A DNA stretch of 64,000 nucleotides, from the NCBI GenBank assembly GCA_020638295.1, contig JACKIU010000001.1:682001-746000 (forward strand), read 5' to 3'. The translations under genes and the position numbers were made by a program. Shown here one piece after another: positions 48,702 through 56,956 of the stretch. The notes under the pieces are model-generated. The model was not told the DNA's origin, did not search any database, and saw only the letters and a program-made list of their open reading frames with translations. The first letter of the stretch is position 1. Each line of letters opens with the position of its first letter. The DNA comes from Rhodospirillales bacterium. GTDB lineage: Bacteria; Pseudomonadota; Alphaproteobacteria; Micavibrionales; Micavibrionaceae.

Positions 48702-51569
48702 TTAATGCGCATCAGCCCAGCTGTGGCCTGAGCCGGCTTCGGCGATGAGGGGCACGGAAATATCCACGCCCATAATTTTCCACGCATTTTCCATGATCTC
48801 GCGCGCCAGTTCTGATGTGGCTTCGAGCTCGTCTTTCGGAAGCTCAAAGATCAGCTCGTCATGAACCTGCAGCAGCATTTTGGCATGCAGCCCTTTCTTG
48901 CGTAAAGCTTCAGGCATTTTGGCCATGGCGATCTTCATGATATCGGCGGCCGTGCCTTGCAACGGCGCGTTGATTGCGGCGCGTTCCGATCCGCCGCGCT
49001 GGGCCGGAATTTTCGCATTGATATTCGGCGTAAAGCATTTACGGCCATAGAGCGTGGTGACAAAGCCTTGCCCGCGCGCTTCATCCTTTTTCGCTTCCAT
49101 GTAGTCCTGAATTTCGGGAAAACGCGCGAGATAGCGTTTGATAAATGCGCTGGCATCGCCGGGTTCACAGCCCAATTGCTTGGCCAGCCCCCAACCGGAA
49201 ATGCCGTAAATAATCCCGAAATTTACCGCCTTGGCGCGGCGGCGGGTTTCGCCATCCACCTGATCCAGCGGGATATCAAAAACCTGAGAGGCTGTGAGGG
49301 CGTGAATATCCACCCCGTCTTTAAACGCCTGTTTGAGCGCTTCAACCCCGGCCATTTCCGCGGCCAGCCGTAACTCGACCTGCGAATAATCGACCGAGAG
49401 CAATATGTGATCTTTGTCGGCGACAAAGGCTTCGCGGATTTTACGGCCATCCTCGGTACGGATCGGAATATTTTGTAAATTCGGGTCGGAAGAAGCCAGC
49501 CGCCCGGTCGATGTGCCGGTCATATGATAGGACGTATGGACACGGCCCGTATCGGCGCAGATTTGGTCGGGCAAGGCATCGGTATAGGTGGATTTCAGCT
49601 TTGACAGCCCGCGCCAATCGAGGATTTTCTGGACAATCTCATGGCCCTGAAACGCCAGTTCTTCGAGGGTTTTCACATCCGTTGAATATTGCCCGGTCTT
49701 GGTCTTCTTACCACTATCCAGGCCCATCTGGTCGAAGAGAATTTCGCCGATCTGTTTGGGGCTGCCAATGTTAAACGGCCCGCCAGCCAGCTTGTAAATC
49801 TCGTCTTCCAGATCGGCGATCCGCTTGGCGAAATCGGCGCTCATCTCTTTGAGAATTGCCGGATCGACTTTGATTCCGTCGAGTTCCATCTGCGCTATTA
49901 CCGGAATCAGCGGGCGTTCGATATTTTCGTAAACTCTCACCATCTTTTCAGCGATCAGCCGGGGTTTGAGCACATGATAGAGCCGCAGGGTAATCTCCGC
50001 ATCCTCGGCGGCGTAATCCAACGCCTTTTCGATATCGACCTTGTCGAAGGTGACTTGGGATTTGCCTTTGCCCGCGACCTCTTCATATGTGATCGGGCTG
50101 TGGCCGAGATAAAGCTCGGACAGCGCATCCATGGAATGTTTGTGACTGGAGCCGTCGAGCACATAAGACATCAGCATGGTATCATCGCAAGGGTGTACGT
50201 GGATGTCATGCTTGGCAAAAATCTGCCAGTCATATTTCATGTTATGGGCGATCTTGATGACCGCAGGGTCCTCCAGCAAAGGTTTGAGCATCGCCAACGC
50301 TTTATCCATGGGAAGTTGCGCAATATCCGCACCCCGCGTTTCGCCAAGCAGGTCAGCCTGTTCGGCCTCGTGCCCCAGCGGGATATAGGCGGCCTTGCCG
50401 ATTTCACTGGCCAGGGAAATGCCGACGAGTTTCGCTTTTGCGGGTGTGAGCGATGTTGTTTCTGTATCGATACAAACCGTTCCGTTTTTATATGCGCTAT
50501 CAATCCAGTTCTGCAGGGTCTTTTCATCGTTGATGAGGGTGTATTGGTTGTCGGCAATTTTAATGTCATCCCGAGCGTTAGCCGAGGGATCTTTACCACT
50601 CTCATCTTGCGAAGATCCCTCCACTGCGGTCGGGATGACATGTGCGGATTGCGGCGGCAACGCCCCGTTATTTAGCCGCTTGATAATCGAATTAAACGCA
50701 TGTTTTTGCAGGAACGCCATCAGCTCCGGCTTGTCGGGATCGTGTGTTTTAAGCTCTTCAATCGGCAAGGGCAACGGTGCGTTTTGATCGAGCCTTACAA
50801 GCTGTTCCGATACCTTCGCATCCTCGGCATGTTCCACCAGCTTTTCCCGCCGTTTGGGTTGTTTAATCTCCCCGGCGCGGGCGAGCAATTCATCCAGCGA
50901 GCCATATTCATTGATAAGTTCTGCCGCCGTCTTGATCCCGATGCCCGGCACGCCGGGAATGTTATCGGTGCTGTCGCCTGCCAGCGCCTGCACATCGACC
51001 ACGCGATCGGGTTTGACCCCGAATTTTTCGATGACCTCGGCCTCGCCGACCCATTTGTTTTTCATCGGATCGAGCATGCGGACACCGGGCCGGACCAACT
51101 GCATCAGGTCTTTATCCGAGGACACAATGACGACTTTCTTACCCAGCTCCAGCGCGCGCTTGGTATAGGCCGCAATCAGATCGTCAGCCTCATAGCCGGG
51201 CTGTTCGAGCGCCGGGATATCAAACGCCCGTGTGGCCTCGCGCACGAGGGGAAATTGCGGCACCAGATCTTCGGGCGGCGCATCGCGGTTGGCTTTATAT
51301 TCCGGATAAATAGTGTTGCGGAATGATCCGCCTTTCGGGTCGAACACCACCGCCAGATACGGCGCGTGATAATCATTGAGCAACTTCATGAGCATCTGGG
51401 TAAAACCAAACACCGCCGAGACCGGGACGCCGTCAGGGTTGGTCATCTCCCCACGGCCCGAATAGGTCATTGCGAAATAGGCGCGGAAAATGAATCCCGA
51501 ACCGTCAACCAGATACAGCTCACCATCTTGGGCGTTTTCGGAGGCGACAGAAATTTGTGAATCGGCCAT
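48702..51569 (-). CDS. polA: DNA polymerase I, with repeat-encoded linker insert
   Basis: A 955-residue enzyme with 5'-3' exonuclease (about 1-290), 3'-5' exonuclease with intact Asp and Glu (CIDTETTSL, about residues 360-370) and polymerase domain (VDYSQVELRLAA, RRAKAVNFGIIYGISG, QVHDEL). Residues about 310-335 (HVIPTAVEGSSQDESGKDPS and a few more) are encoded by a palindromic repeat inserted in frame in the linker between the two exonuclease domains. The enzyme otherwise looks complete, so the insert is tolerated. Confidence 0.96.
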   Translation of the reverse strand: MADSQISVASENAQDGELYLVDGSGFIFRAYFAMTYSGRGEMTNPDGVPVSAVFGFTQMLMKLLNDYHAPYLAVVFDPKGGSFRNTIYPEYKANRDAPPEDLVPQFPLVREATRAFDIPALEQPGYEADDLIAAYTKRALELGKKVVIVSSDKDLMQLVRPGVRMLDPMKNKWVGEAEVIEKFGVKPDRVVDVQALAGDSTDNIPGVPGIGIKTAAELINEYGSLDELLARAGEIKQPKRREKLVEHAEDAKVSEQLVRLDQNAPLPLPIEELKTHDPDKPELMAFLQKHAFNSIIKRLNNGALPPQSAHVIPTAVEGSSQDESGKDPSANARDDIKIADNQYTLINDEKTLQNWIDSAYKNGTVCIDTETTSLTPAKAKLVGISLASEIGKAAYIPLGHEAEQADLLGETRGADIAQLPMDKALAMLKPLLEDPAVIKIAHNMKYDWQIFAKHDIHVHPCDDTMLMSYVLDGSSHKHSMDALSELYLGHSPITYEEVAGKGKSQVTFDKVDIEKALDYAAEDAEITLRLYHVLKPRLIAEKMVRVYENIERPLIPVIAQMELDGIKVDPAILKEMSADFAKRIADLEDEIYKLAGGPFNIGSPKQIGEILFDQMGLDSGKKTKTGQYSTDVKTLEELAFQGHEIVQKILDWRGLSKLKSTYTDALPDQICADTGRVHTSYHMTGTSTGRLASSDPNLQNIPIRTEDGRKIREAFVADKDHILLSVDYSQVELRLAAEMAGVEALKQAFKDGVDIHALTASQVFDIPLDQVDGETRRRAKAVNFGIIYGISGWGLAKQLGCEPGDASAFIKRYLARFPEIQDYMEAKKDEARGQGFVTTLYGRKCFTPNINAKIPAQRGGSERAAINAPLQGTAADIMKIAMAKMPEALRKKGLHAKMLLQVHDELIFELPKDELEATSELAREIMENAWKIMGVDISVPLIAEAGSGHSWADAH
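50564..50640 (-). repeat. Palindromic repeat inside the polA coding sequence
   Basis: Outer arms TGTCATCCCGA (50564-50574) and TCGGGATGACA (50630-50640) are perfect complements; inner arms GAGGGATCTT (50584-50593) and AAGATCCCTC (50612-50621) too. It is the same family as the intergenic repeat at 43569-43644. The reading frame is open across it. Confidence 0.88.
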
Positions 51570-51672
51570 GGGCCTAAATGTGGAACATTCCCAAATGCCT
51601 GTCCAGAGGATAAAACTTGCATTCCAAAGAATTATTGATTATGACAACATAAAAACGGAGATAGAATAGACT

Positions 51673-51990
51673 ATGGCAGGCGCAGAAGTGAAAACGACTG
51701 ATTTATGGGGCGGTTATAAAGAGTTAAAAACAGCGTTTTCCAAAGCATTGTGTATTCGCAATAATGTTCCGCCCCAAGAATTCCTGTCCCAAATAGTGCA
51801 CGCGATGAAAAGTTTTGGCGAACAAAGTCCTGATATTGCGGCGGATGCTGCTGTATTTTTGCAAAGCTCGGAGACCAGACAGGCTGTCACAGACGCATTT
51901 AAGGGTAATCAAAACGTCGTTGACAAAATAGTTCTTCTAAAGGCCATAGAAAACGCAGCCCAAGATCTGACCCCAAAAGAGTTACAGTAA
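51673..51990 (+). CDS. Small unknown helical protein
   Basis: A 105-residue acidic, predicted all-helical protein (for example FSKALCIRNNVPPQEFLSQI). There is no signal peptide and no family recognised. GGAGATAG precedes the ATG at 51673. It stands alone, divergent from polA; the hairpin right behind its stop (51996-52026) has its T-run on the other strand. Confidence 0.55.
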   Translation: MAGAEVKTTDLWGGYKELKTAFSKALCIRNNVPPQEFLSQIVHAMKSFGEQSPDIAADAAVFLQSSETRQAVTDAFKGNQNVVDKIVLLKAIENAAQDLTPKELQ

Positions 51991-52026
51991 AAAAACCCCA
52001 TGCACGAGGGGAAAACGTGCATGGGG
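51989..52026 (-). terminator. Strong intrinsic terminator
   Basis: On the minus strand an 11-bp stem CCCCATGCACG with CGTGCATGGGG, loop TTTTCCCCT, then seven T. It overlaps the stop of the plus-strand gene ending at 51990 and should end the RNA started at the 52324 promoter. Confidence 0.85.
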
Positions 52027-52317
52027 GCTACGGAGTGAGGGTGAAACCAAACCCGAAACTCTCTACGACAGGGATGACGAGCTTCGGGCCTTTGCGGGTT
52101 TCTCAGGGTATTCTTGTTGACGCAGGAAATGCAGGAAAGGACATCGGGGCAAAAACAAACCCTGACAAAACTTAACGATATAGTGAGAGGCGCAATGATT
52201 ATTCACGCGCATAAGTCCGCTCCGGTAGCGTACAGGCCCCATGATGCACAATCCCTCTAGCTCTATCGCCGTTTATCCGGCTGATTTTCTAAAATCGTCT
52301 ATCGCGATTTATGTCTA
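51989..52317 (-). ncRNA. Candidate noncoding RNA with own promoter and terminator
   Basis: A strong promoter (TTGACA-18-TACAAT, 52324-52353) and a strong terminator (51989-52026) frame about 325 bases with no convincing gene. Two alternative pairings compete near the 3' part: AAACCCG with CGGGTTT, and CCCGAA with TTCGGG. I could not match it to tmRNA, RNase P, SRP or 6S RNA by their known conserved blocks. A 62-codon frame at 52063-52251 exists, but lacks a good ribosome-binding site. Confidence 0.5.
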
Positions 52318-52323
52318 TATTTA

Positions 52324-52353
52324 ATTGTACCTTGGCACAAAGCGAGATGTCAA
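52324..52353 (-). promoter_or_regulatory. Sigma-70 promoter of the candidate RNA gene
   Basis: On the minus strand TTGACA, 18 bases, TACAAT. The -35 is consensus and the -10 differs at one base. The start of transcription should lie near 52317. Confidence 0.7.
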
Positions 52354-52557
52354 AAATTTTAGTATAATCATTTGCATTAAGAATGAGACACACTGAACCC
52401 GGAGGGGCGCCCCGCCCCTTGGGGCGGAGGTGTTCATTAAGGATATCCCCACCATGGGGGCTTGTGGGACAGGTGCTGTACGAAAGCGCCATATGATCAA
52501 AAGAGTCCGAACGCTTTAACGTTGATCCACTCCTCCACACTCTGTGGGACTGAGCAC
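52354..52557. other. Repeat-bearing gap downstream of guaB
   Basis: Holds an IS630-end-like stretch TATAATCATTTGCATTAAGA near 52360, a GC-rich palindromic repeat (52403-52439), a small palindrome GATATCCCCACCATGGGGGC near 52441, and a hairpin around AACGCTTTAACGTT near 52510. No convincing gene. Confidence 0.45.
52403..52439 (-). repeat. GC-rich palindromic repeat (GCCCCAAGGGGC family)
   Basis: Plus-strand text GGCGCCCCGCCCCTTGGGGC followed by GGAGGTGTTCATT. The GCCCCTTGGGGC core and the GGTGTTCATT flank equal those of the copy at 17686-17740. Confidence 0.7.
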
Positions 52558-54042
52558 CTAGCTCTCGGTGCGGTAATTCGGAGCTTCGCGGGTGATGGTC
52601 ACGTCGTGGACGTGGGATTCCTTGTGCCCTGCCCCGGTCATGCGGACGAATTCGGCTTTTTCTTTCATCTCGGCGATCGTTGCTGAACCTGTATAGCCCA
52701 TAGAAGCGCGCAGGCCTCCGACCATCTGGTGGATGACCGTGCCGACCGGGCCTTTATAGGGTACGCGGCCTTCGATGCCCTCGGGCACGAGTTTGTTTGA
52801 TTGTGTCACGCCCGCCTGAAAATATCTGTCGGCAGAACCTTTGACCATCGCCCCGACGCTGCCCATGCCGCGATAGGATTTGTAAGAGCGGCCTTGGTAG
52901 AGGATCACTTCGCCAGGGGCTTCATCCGTTCCGGCAAAGACGCCGCCCATCATCGCGGCGTCTGCTCCGGCAGCAATCGCCTTGGCAAAGTCGCCGGAAT
53001 ATTTGATTCCGCCGTCGGCGATGACCGGGACTTTTTTCTTCGAGGCTTCCTTGACCACATCCATGATCGCGGTAAGCTGGGGCACGCCGACCCCGGCCAC
53101 GACGCGGGTGGTGCAGATGGAGCCCGGTCCGATGCCGACCTTGATGGCGTCGGCCCCGGCCTTGATCAGGGCAAGGGCGGCATCCCCGGTGGCGACATTA
53201 CCGGCCATAATTTGCAGGTCTGGATTGTCCTGGCGGATTTGAGCGACCGTATTCAACACGGCGTGAGAGTGACCGTGGGCGGTATCGACGACGACCAGAT
53301 CGAGACCCGCCTCAGCCAGAGCGGCAGCGCGTTCAATGCCATTAATCACGCCCGTACCGACAGCCGCACCTGCACGCAGACGGTCGTGCGAATCTTTGGT
53401 CGCGTTGGGAAAGAGCGTGGATTTTTCGATATCCTTGACGGTCACCAGACCGATGCATTTTTCCGCATCGTCAACCACCAGCAATTTTTCGATGCGGTGT
53501 TTGTGCAGCAATTTTTTGGCTTCGTCTTTATCGACGGTGTTATAGACCTTGACCAGATGGTCGGCGGTCATGAGTTCGCGCACCGGTTGGGCGGGGTTTT
53601 CGGCAAAGCGCACATCGCGGTTGGTCAGGATGCCGACCAGACGCCCGGAAGTTTCCGTTACCGGAATGCCGGAGATATTGTTTTGCCGCATAATCAGCAA
53701 CGCATCTTCGAGCGTCGCATCCGGGGAAATGGTAATCGGATCAACGACCATGCCGGATTCAAAGCGTTTGACTTTGCGGACTTCATTGGCCTGAGCCTCA
53801 ATCTCCATGTTGCGGTGGATAATGCCGAGGCCGCCGTTCTGCGCCATGGCGATCGCCATTTGGCTTTCGGTGACCGTATCCATCGCGGCGGATAATACCG
53901 GGATGTTGAGGCTGATGGTCTGGGTCAGGCGGGTCGAGGTATCGACTTCATTAGGCTGGACCTCGGATTCGCCGGGGACGAGCAGAACATCATCGAAGGT
54001 CAGGGCTTTACGGATTTTGGCAGGGTCTTTAATTTTGGGCAT
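52558..54042 (-). CDS. guaB: Inosine-5'-monophosphate dehydrogenase
   Basis: Oxidises IMP to XMP, the first step to GMP. A 494-residue TIM-barrel enzyme with two CBS domains inserted (about 95-215), catalytic Cys in GPGSICTTRVVAGVG, DGGIKYSGDFAKAIAAGAD and the flap region RGMGSVGAM. Full length. guaA is not in the window. Confidence 0.96.
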   Translation of the reverse strand: MPKIKDPAKIRKALTFDDVLLVPGESEVQPNEVDTSTRLTQTISLNIPVLSAAMDTVTESQMAIAMAQNGGLGIIHRNMEIEAQANEVRKVKRFESGMVVDPITISPDATLEDALLIMRQNNISGIPVTETSGRLVGILTNRDVRFAENPAQPVRELMTADHLVKVYNTVDKDEAKKLLHKHRIEKLLVVDDAEKCIGLVTVKDIEKSTLFPNATKDSHDRLRAGAAVGTGVINGIERAAALAEAGLDLVVVDTAHGHSHAVLNTVAQIRQDNPDLQIMAGNVATGDAALALIKAGADAIKVGIGPGSICTTRVVAGVGVPQLTAIMDVVKEASKKKVPVIADGGIKYSGDFAKAIAAGADAAMMGGVFAGTDEAPGEVILYQGRSYKSYRGMGSVGAMVKGSADRYFQAGVTQSNKLVPEGIEGRVPYKGPVGTVIHQMVGGLRASMGYTGSATIAEMKEKAEFVRMTGAGHKESHVHDVTITREAPNYRTES

Positions 54043-54147
54043 GGTGCAAATTCTTTCGCGCTTATGTGGGCGGATATCCCCATTCCCACGGGGACTTCGA
54101 TTTGCAAGCGAGTTATAGCGGAAAATTTAAGGATGTAAAGGGTTTAT

Positions 54148-54813
54148 TCACCGGCCACGGAAATCGGTAGCTATCAAATATTGCTCTGCGCTTTCCTTGC
54201 GGCTGGCAGGGGGTTTCATGTGTTTGACGGTTTCGAAATCTTTTTTCAACTGCGCCAGTAGAGTATTTTGCGCGCCGCCCTGACGGACTTTGGCGATGAA
54301 TGTTCCGCCGGGTTTGAGGACTTCGGCGGCGAAGCAAGAAGCGGCTTCGACCACGGCCATGATGCGCAAATGGTCGGTCTGTTTATGGCCGGTGGTGTTG
54401 GGGGCCATGTCGGATACGACCAGATCGGCCAGTCCGTCGGGATTATATTTCTTAATCATCGCTTTAAGGCGTCCGGGGGCGTCGTTATCCATGAAATCCA
54501 TCCGGATGAAATCGACATCGGCGAGTTCGTCCATCTCCAGCAGATCGATGGCGATGACCCTGGCGCCTTTTTGGGTGGCGACCTGACACCAGCCGCCGGG
54601 CGCGGCGCCGAGATCGACGACGATCTGGCCGGACTTTAAAATATCAATCTTCTCATTGATCTCAATAAGCTTGTAAGCGGCGCGGCCCCGATAACCGTCC
54701 TTTTGCGCTTTGTTGACGTAAGGATCGTTGAGCTGACGTTTGAGCCAGCGGGTCGAGCCGCTTTTACGGCCTTTGGCGGTTTTGACTTTTTCCTTGGCTT
54801 TGTTTCTGCTCAT
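54148..54813 (-). CDS. rlmE: 23S rRNA 2'-O-methyltransferase RlmE
   Basis: Methylates the ribose of U2552 in 23S rRNA using SAM. The SAM loop VVDLGAAPGGWCQVA is at about 65-79; the K-D-K-E catalytic set is visible (LKRQLNDPYV, SDMAPNTTGHK, IAKVRQGG, SRKESAEQYLI). 221 residues. The upstream small membrane-protein gene overlaps its start by 4 bases. Confidence 0.93.
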   Translation of the reverse strand: MSRNKAKEKVKTAKGRKSGSTRWLKRQLNDPYVNKAQKDGYRGRAAYKLIEINEKIDILKSGQIVVDLGAAPGGWCQVATQKGARVIAIDLLEMDELADVDFIRMDFMDNDAPGRLKAMIKKYNPDGLADLVVSDMAPNTTGHKQTDHLRIMAVVEAASCFAAEVLKPGGTFIAKVRQGGAQNTLLAQLKKDFETVKHMKPPASRKESAEQYLIATDFRGR

Positions 54814-55154
54814 ATTATCATCACAATCATTGAGACCAGCATGGCGGTAAAAAACATCGAAATCGAAGCGGCCATGAGGATTACGCCTTTGGTGTTCGGA
54901 GAATATACAGCCAGTGCGATATAAAGCACGTAAAAAACGCTGTAGGCGATTTGCCCGCGACGATGGACGGAGGTTTCAAAGAGGCCTAAAAAGCCGTTTT
55001 CATAGCCCGTCGAGATGATCAGCTCGGCTTGCAGGCGCATCATCACCATGCAGCCGATGAAAAAACCCGCCGCCCAGCCGCGCTGAGGTTTATGCACCGC
55101 CAAGAGGCCGAGCGGCAACCAGAGAACATCAATATATTGAATGATAAAATTCAT
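54810..55154 (-). CDS. Small membrane protein of unknown function
   Basis: A 114-residue protein with three or four hydrophobic helices (MNFIIQYIDVLWLPLGLLAV, GWAAGFFIGCMVMM, AYSVFYVLYIALAVY and a C-terminal one). I recognise no family. It is translationally coupled to rlmE (ATGA-type overlap) and probably in the same operon. Confidence 0.65.
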   Translation of the reverse strand: MNFIIQYIDVLWLPLGLLAVHKPQRGWAAGFFIGCMVMMRLQAELIISTGYENGFLGLFETSVHRRGQIAYSVFYVLYIALAVYSPNTKGVILMAASISMFFTAMLVSMIVMII

Positions 55155-55227
55155 GATCTATCTTTTAACTTTATGTTTTTCTCGTGCAAGTGGGAATTTG
55201 CGTATAAGATTTTGTTTCAAAATGAGG

Positions 55228-55314
55228 CACCCCCACCCAAATCCTCCCCCTTGAGGGGGAGGGATGTGAAGGGTTATCGAGCGCAGTGAGCTTACCCATA
55301 GCCGGGTGGGGGTG
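55228..55314 (+). repeat. Repeat of the TCCCCCTTGAGGG / GTGAGCTTACCC family
   Basis: An 87-bp unit with ends CACCCCCACCC and GGGTGGGGGTG, inner CCTCCCCCTTGAGGGGGAGG and the block GAAGGGTTATCGAGCGCAGT then GAGCTTACCC. The same blocks appear at 29580-29653. Confidence 0.8.
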
Positions 55315-55349
55315 TTTAGTTTTGTACAGGAAAGTGATATAAAATTTTC

Positions 55350-56729
55350 ATGCAAAAAAAGTGCAGAAATACCAAACGACATCGCCCGCCATATCTCCTC
55401 GCAATGACGTTGTTCTTTACGATCACTTTTGCCCCAACACTGAACGCGCAGGGGCAATTGCCGCCGATTATCCGCGATACAGAAATTGAGGCGACGTTTA
55501 AGGAATGGATGAGCCCGCTGCTCAAAGCATCGGATATCGGTACGAACAGCGTTGATTTCGTTCTGGTGCAAAGCGACCAGATCAACGCATTTGTGGCGGG
55601 CGGGGCGAATATTTTCTTTTACACCGGCCTGATTAAAAAAACCGATGGGCCAGATGAAGTGGTTGGGGTGCTGGCGCACGAGATGGGGCACATTGCCGGA
55701 GGACATTTGATTTCAACGCAGCAAGCACTGGAGCGTGCGAGTTATGAGAGTATTCTGGGCGCGGTTTTGGGCCTTGGCGCGGCGATTGCGACCGGCAATG
55801 GCGAGCTGGCCAATGCGATTATCGGCGGTAGCCAGAATGTCGCGATCCGGCGGTTTTTGAGCCACAGCCGGGTGCATGAAGCCAGCGCCGATCAGGCAGC
55901 GTTTAGTTATCTGAGCCGGGCCGGGCTTAACCCTTCGGGCCTGTCGAGCTTTTTTAAAAAGCTGGAAAATGAAGAATTGCTGCCGTCCTCCCAGCAAAGC
56001 GAATATATGCGTACGCACCCGATTACCCGCAACCGGATTGAAGCGGTCGACGCACTTATTGCCAAAAGCCCGTTAAATGACAAAGCGTTTCCGGCGCGCT
56101 GGAACGATCAGCATGCACGGATGAAAGCCAAGTTGATCGGGTTTATTAATCCTGAGCAAGTGGCGTGGATGTATCCGAAAGACGATACCTCCCTGCCCGC
56201 GCGTTATGCGCGGACGATTGCGGCGTATCGGTTGAACGATATTCCTACAGCCCTGCGCGGAATTGATGCGTTGCTTGGCGAAGAGCCTGACAACCCGTAT
56301 TTCCATGAGCTCAAAGGCCAGATGCTGGTTGAATTCAGCCGGGTTGAAGAAGGGTTGCCGTCTTATCGTAAAGCGGTTGAGTTGATGCCGGATGGCCCTT
56401 TGCTGCGCATTGCCTTGGCCAATGCGTTGATCCAAAGTGATGATCCGGCGCGGCTGAAAGATGCCATTACGCATCTGGACCGGGCGCTCGTAAAAGAGAA
56501 GCGTTCAACGCGCGTGCATCGTCTGCTGGCCACGGCGCATGGGCGGCTCGGCCATGATAGTCTGGCGAAGATGCATCTGGCAGAAGAAGCGTTGTTACAG
56601 CAGCGTTTGCCCTATGCCAAGGCGCAAGCGGAAAGCGCGCTCCAAGGCTTTAAGGCGGGCAGTCCGGAATGGATTAAAACCAAAGACGTGCTCAATCAAA
56701 TTGCGTTGATGGAACAAAAAATGAAATGA
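55350..56729 (+). CDS. M48 family metalloprotease with TPR repeats (BepA-like)
   Basis: A 459-residue exported zinc protease resembling BepA/YfgC, which works on outer-membrane protein assembly in the periplasm. Signal segment at about 19-33 (MTLFFTITFAPTLNA), zinc motif HEMGH at 110-114, third ligand region VHEASADQAAF, and C-terminal TPR helices (about 290-455). The first 18 residues are basic and the true start may be the ATG at 55404. A palindromic repeat overlaps its stop codon. Confidence 0.9.
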   Translation: MQKKCRNTKRHRPPYLLAMTLFFTITFAPTLNAQGQLPPIIRDTEIEATFKEWMSPLLKASDIGTNSVDFVLVQSDQINAFVAGGANIFFYTGLIKKTDGPDEVVGVLAHEMGHIAGGHLISTQQALERASYESILGAVLGLGAAIATGNGELANAIIGGSQNVAIRRFLSHSRVHEASADQAAFSYLSRAGLNPSGLSSFFKKLENEELLPSSQQSEYMRTHPITRNRIEAVDALIAKSPLNDKAFPARWNDQHARMKAKLIGFINPEQVAWMYPKDDTSLPARYARTIAAYRLNDIPTALRGIDALLGEEPDNPYFHELKGQMLVEFSRVEEGLPSYRKAVELMPDGPLLRIALANALIQSDDPARLKDAITHLDRALVKEKRSTRVHRLLATAHGRLGHDSLAKMHLAEEALLQQRLPYAKAQAESALQGFKAGSPEWIKTKDVLNQIALMEQKMK

Positions 56730-56765
56730 ACGCCCCCGCCCCAAGGGGCGCGGCATCAAAAGCGT
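56728..56765 (+). repeat. GC-rich palindromic repeat (GCCCCAAGGGGC family)
   Basis: GAACGCCCCCGCCCCAAGGG, GCGCGGCATCAAAAGCG and then GTGGGGGGACACAATAG. It begins within the stop codon of the M48 gene and runs into the terminator stem. Orientation is opposite to the copy at 17686. Confidence 0.75.
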
Positions 56766-56767
56766 GG

Positions 56768-56802
56768 GGGGACACAATAGCATTGTGTCCCCGTTGTTTT
56801 TT
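56768..56802 (+). terminator. Intrinsic terminator behind the M48 protease gene
   Basis: Stem GGGGACACAAT with ATTGTGTCCCC around a 3-base loop, followed by GTTGTTTTTT. The stem continues a GC-rich palindromic repeat, so a repeat seems to have been put to use as terminator. Confidence 0.85.
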
Positions 56803-56956
56803 ATACGGTGAGAGCGGCGGGGAATTAAACCCGAAAGAGATTAAAACGCGCAATTGGTAACCTTTTGGCGCTTTGCGACGAATTTCCTTTAAATGCCTGC
56901 ACGATTGGGTACAATGAAGCTTGGCGGTTCAATATACTTTTTCAGGAGAGATTATG

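Noticed and set aside
49689..50675. 328-codon frame on the plus strand
   Set aside because: Antisense to polA; the open frame is explained by codon bias.
51989..52317. tmRNA, RNase P RNA, SRP RNA or 6S RNA
   Set aside because: The conserved blocks of these RNAs that I know were not found, so no family name is given.
52289..52540. 83-codon minus-strand frame near the guaB end
   Set aside because: It runs through a GC-rich repeat and an IS630-end-like stretch and overlaps the proposed RNA promoter; no SD sequence.
52801..53895. Long open frame on the plus strand, 364 codons
   Set aside because: It lies entirely opposite guaB, has no ribosome-binding site, and its residue content is that of an antisense shadow.
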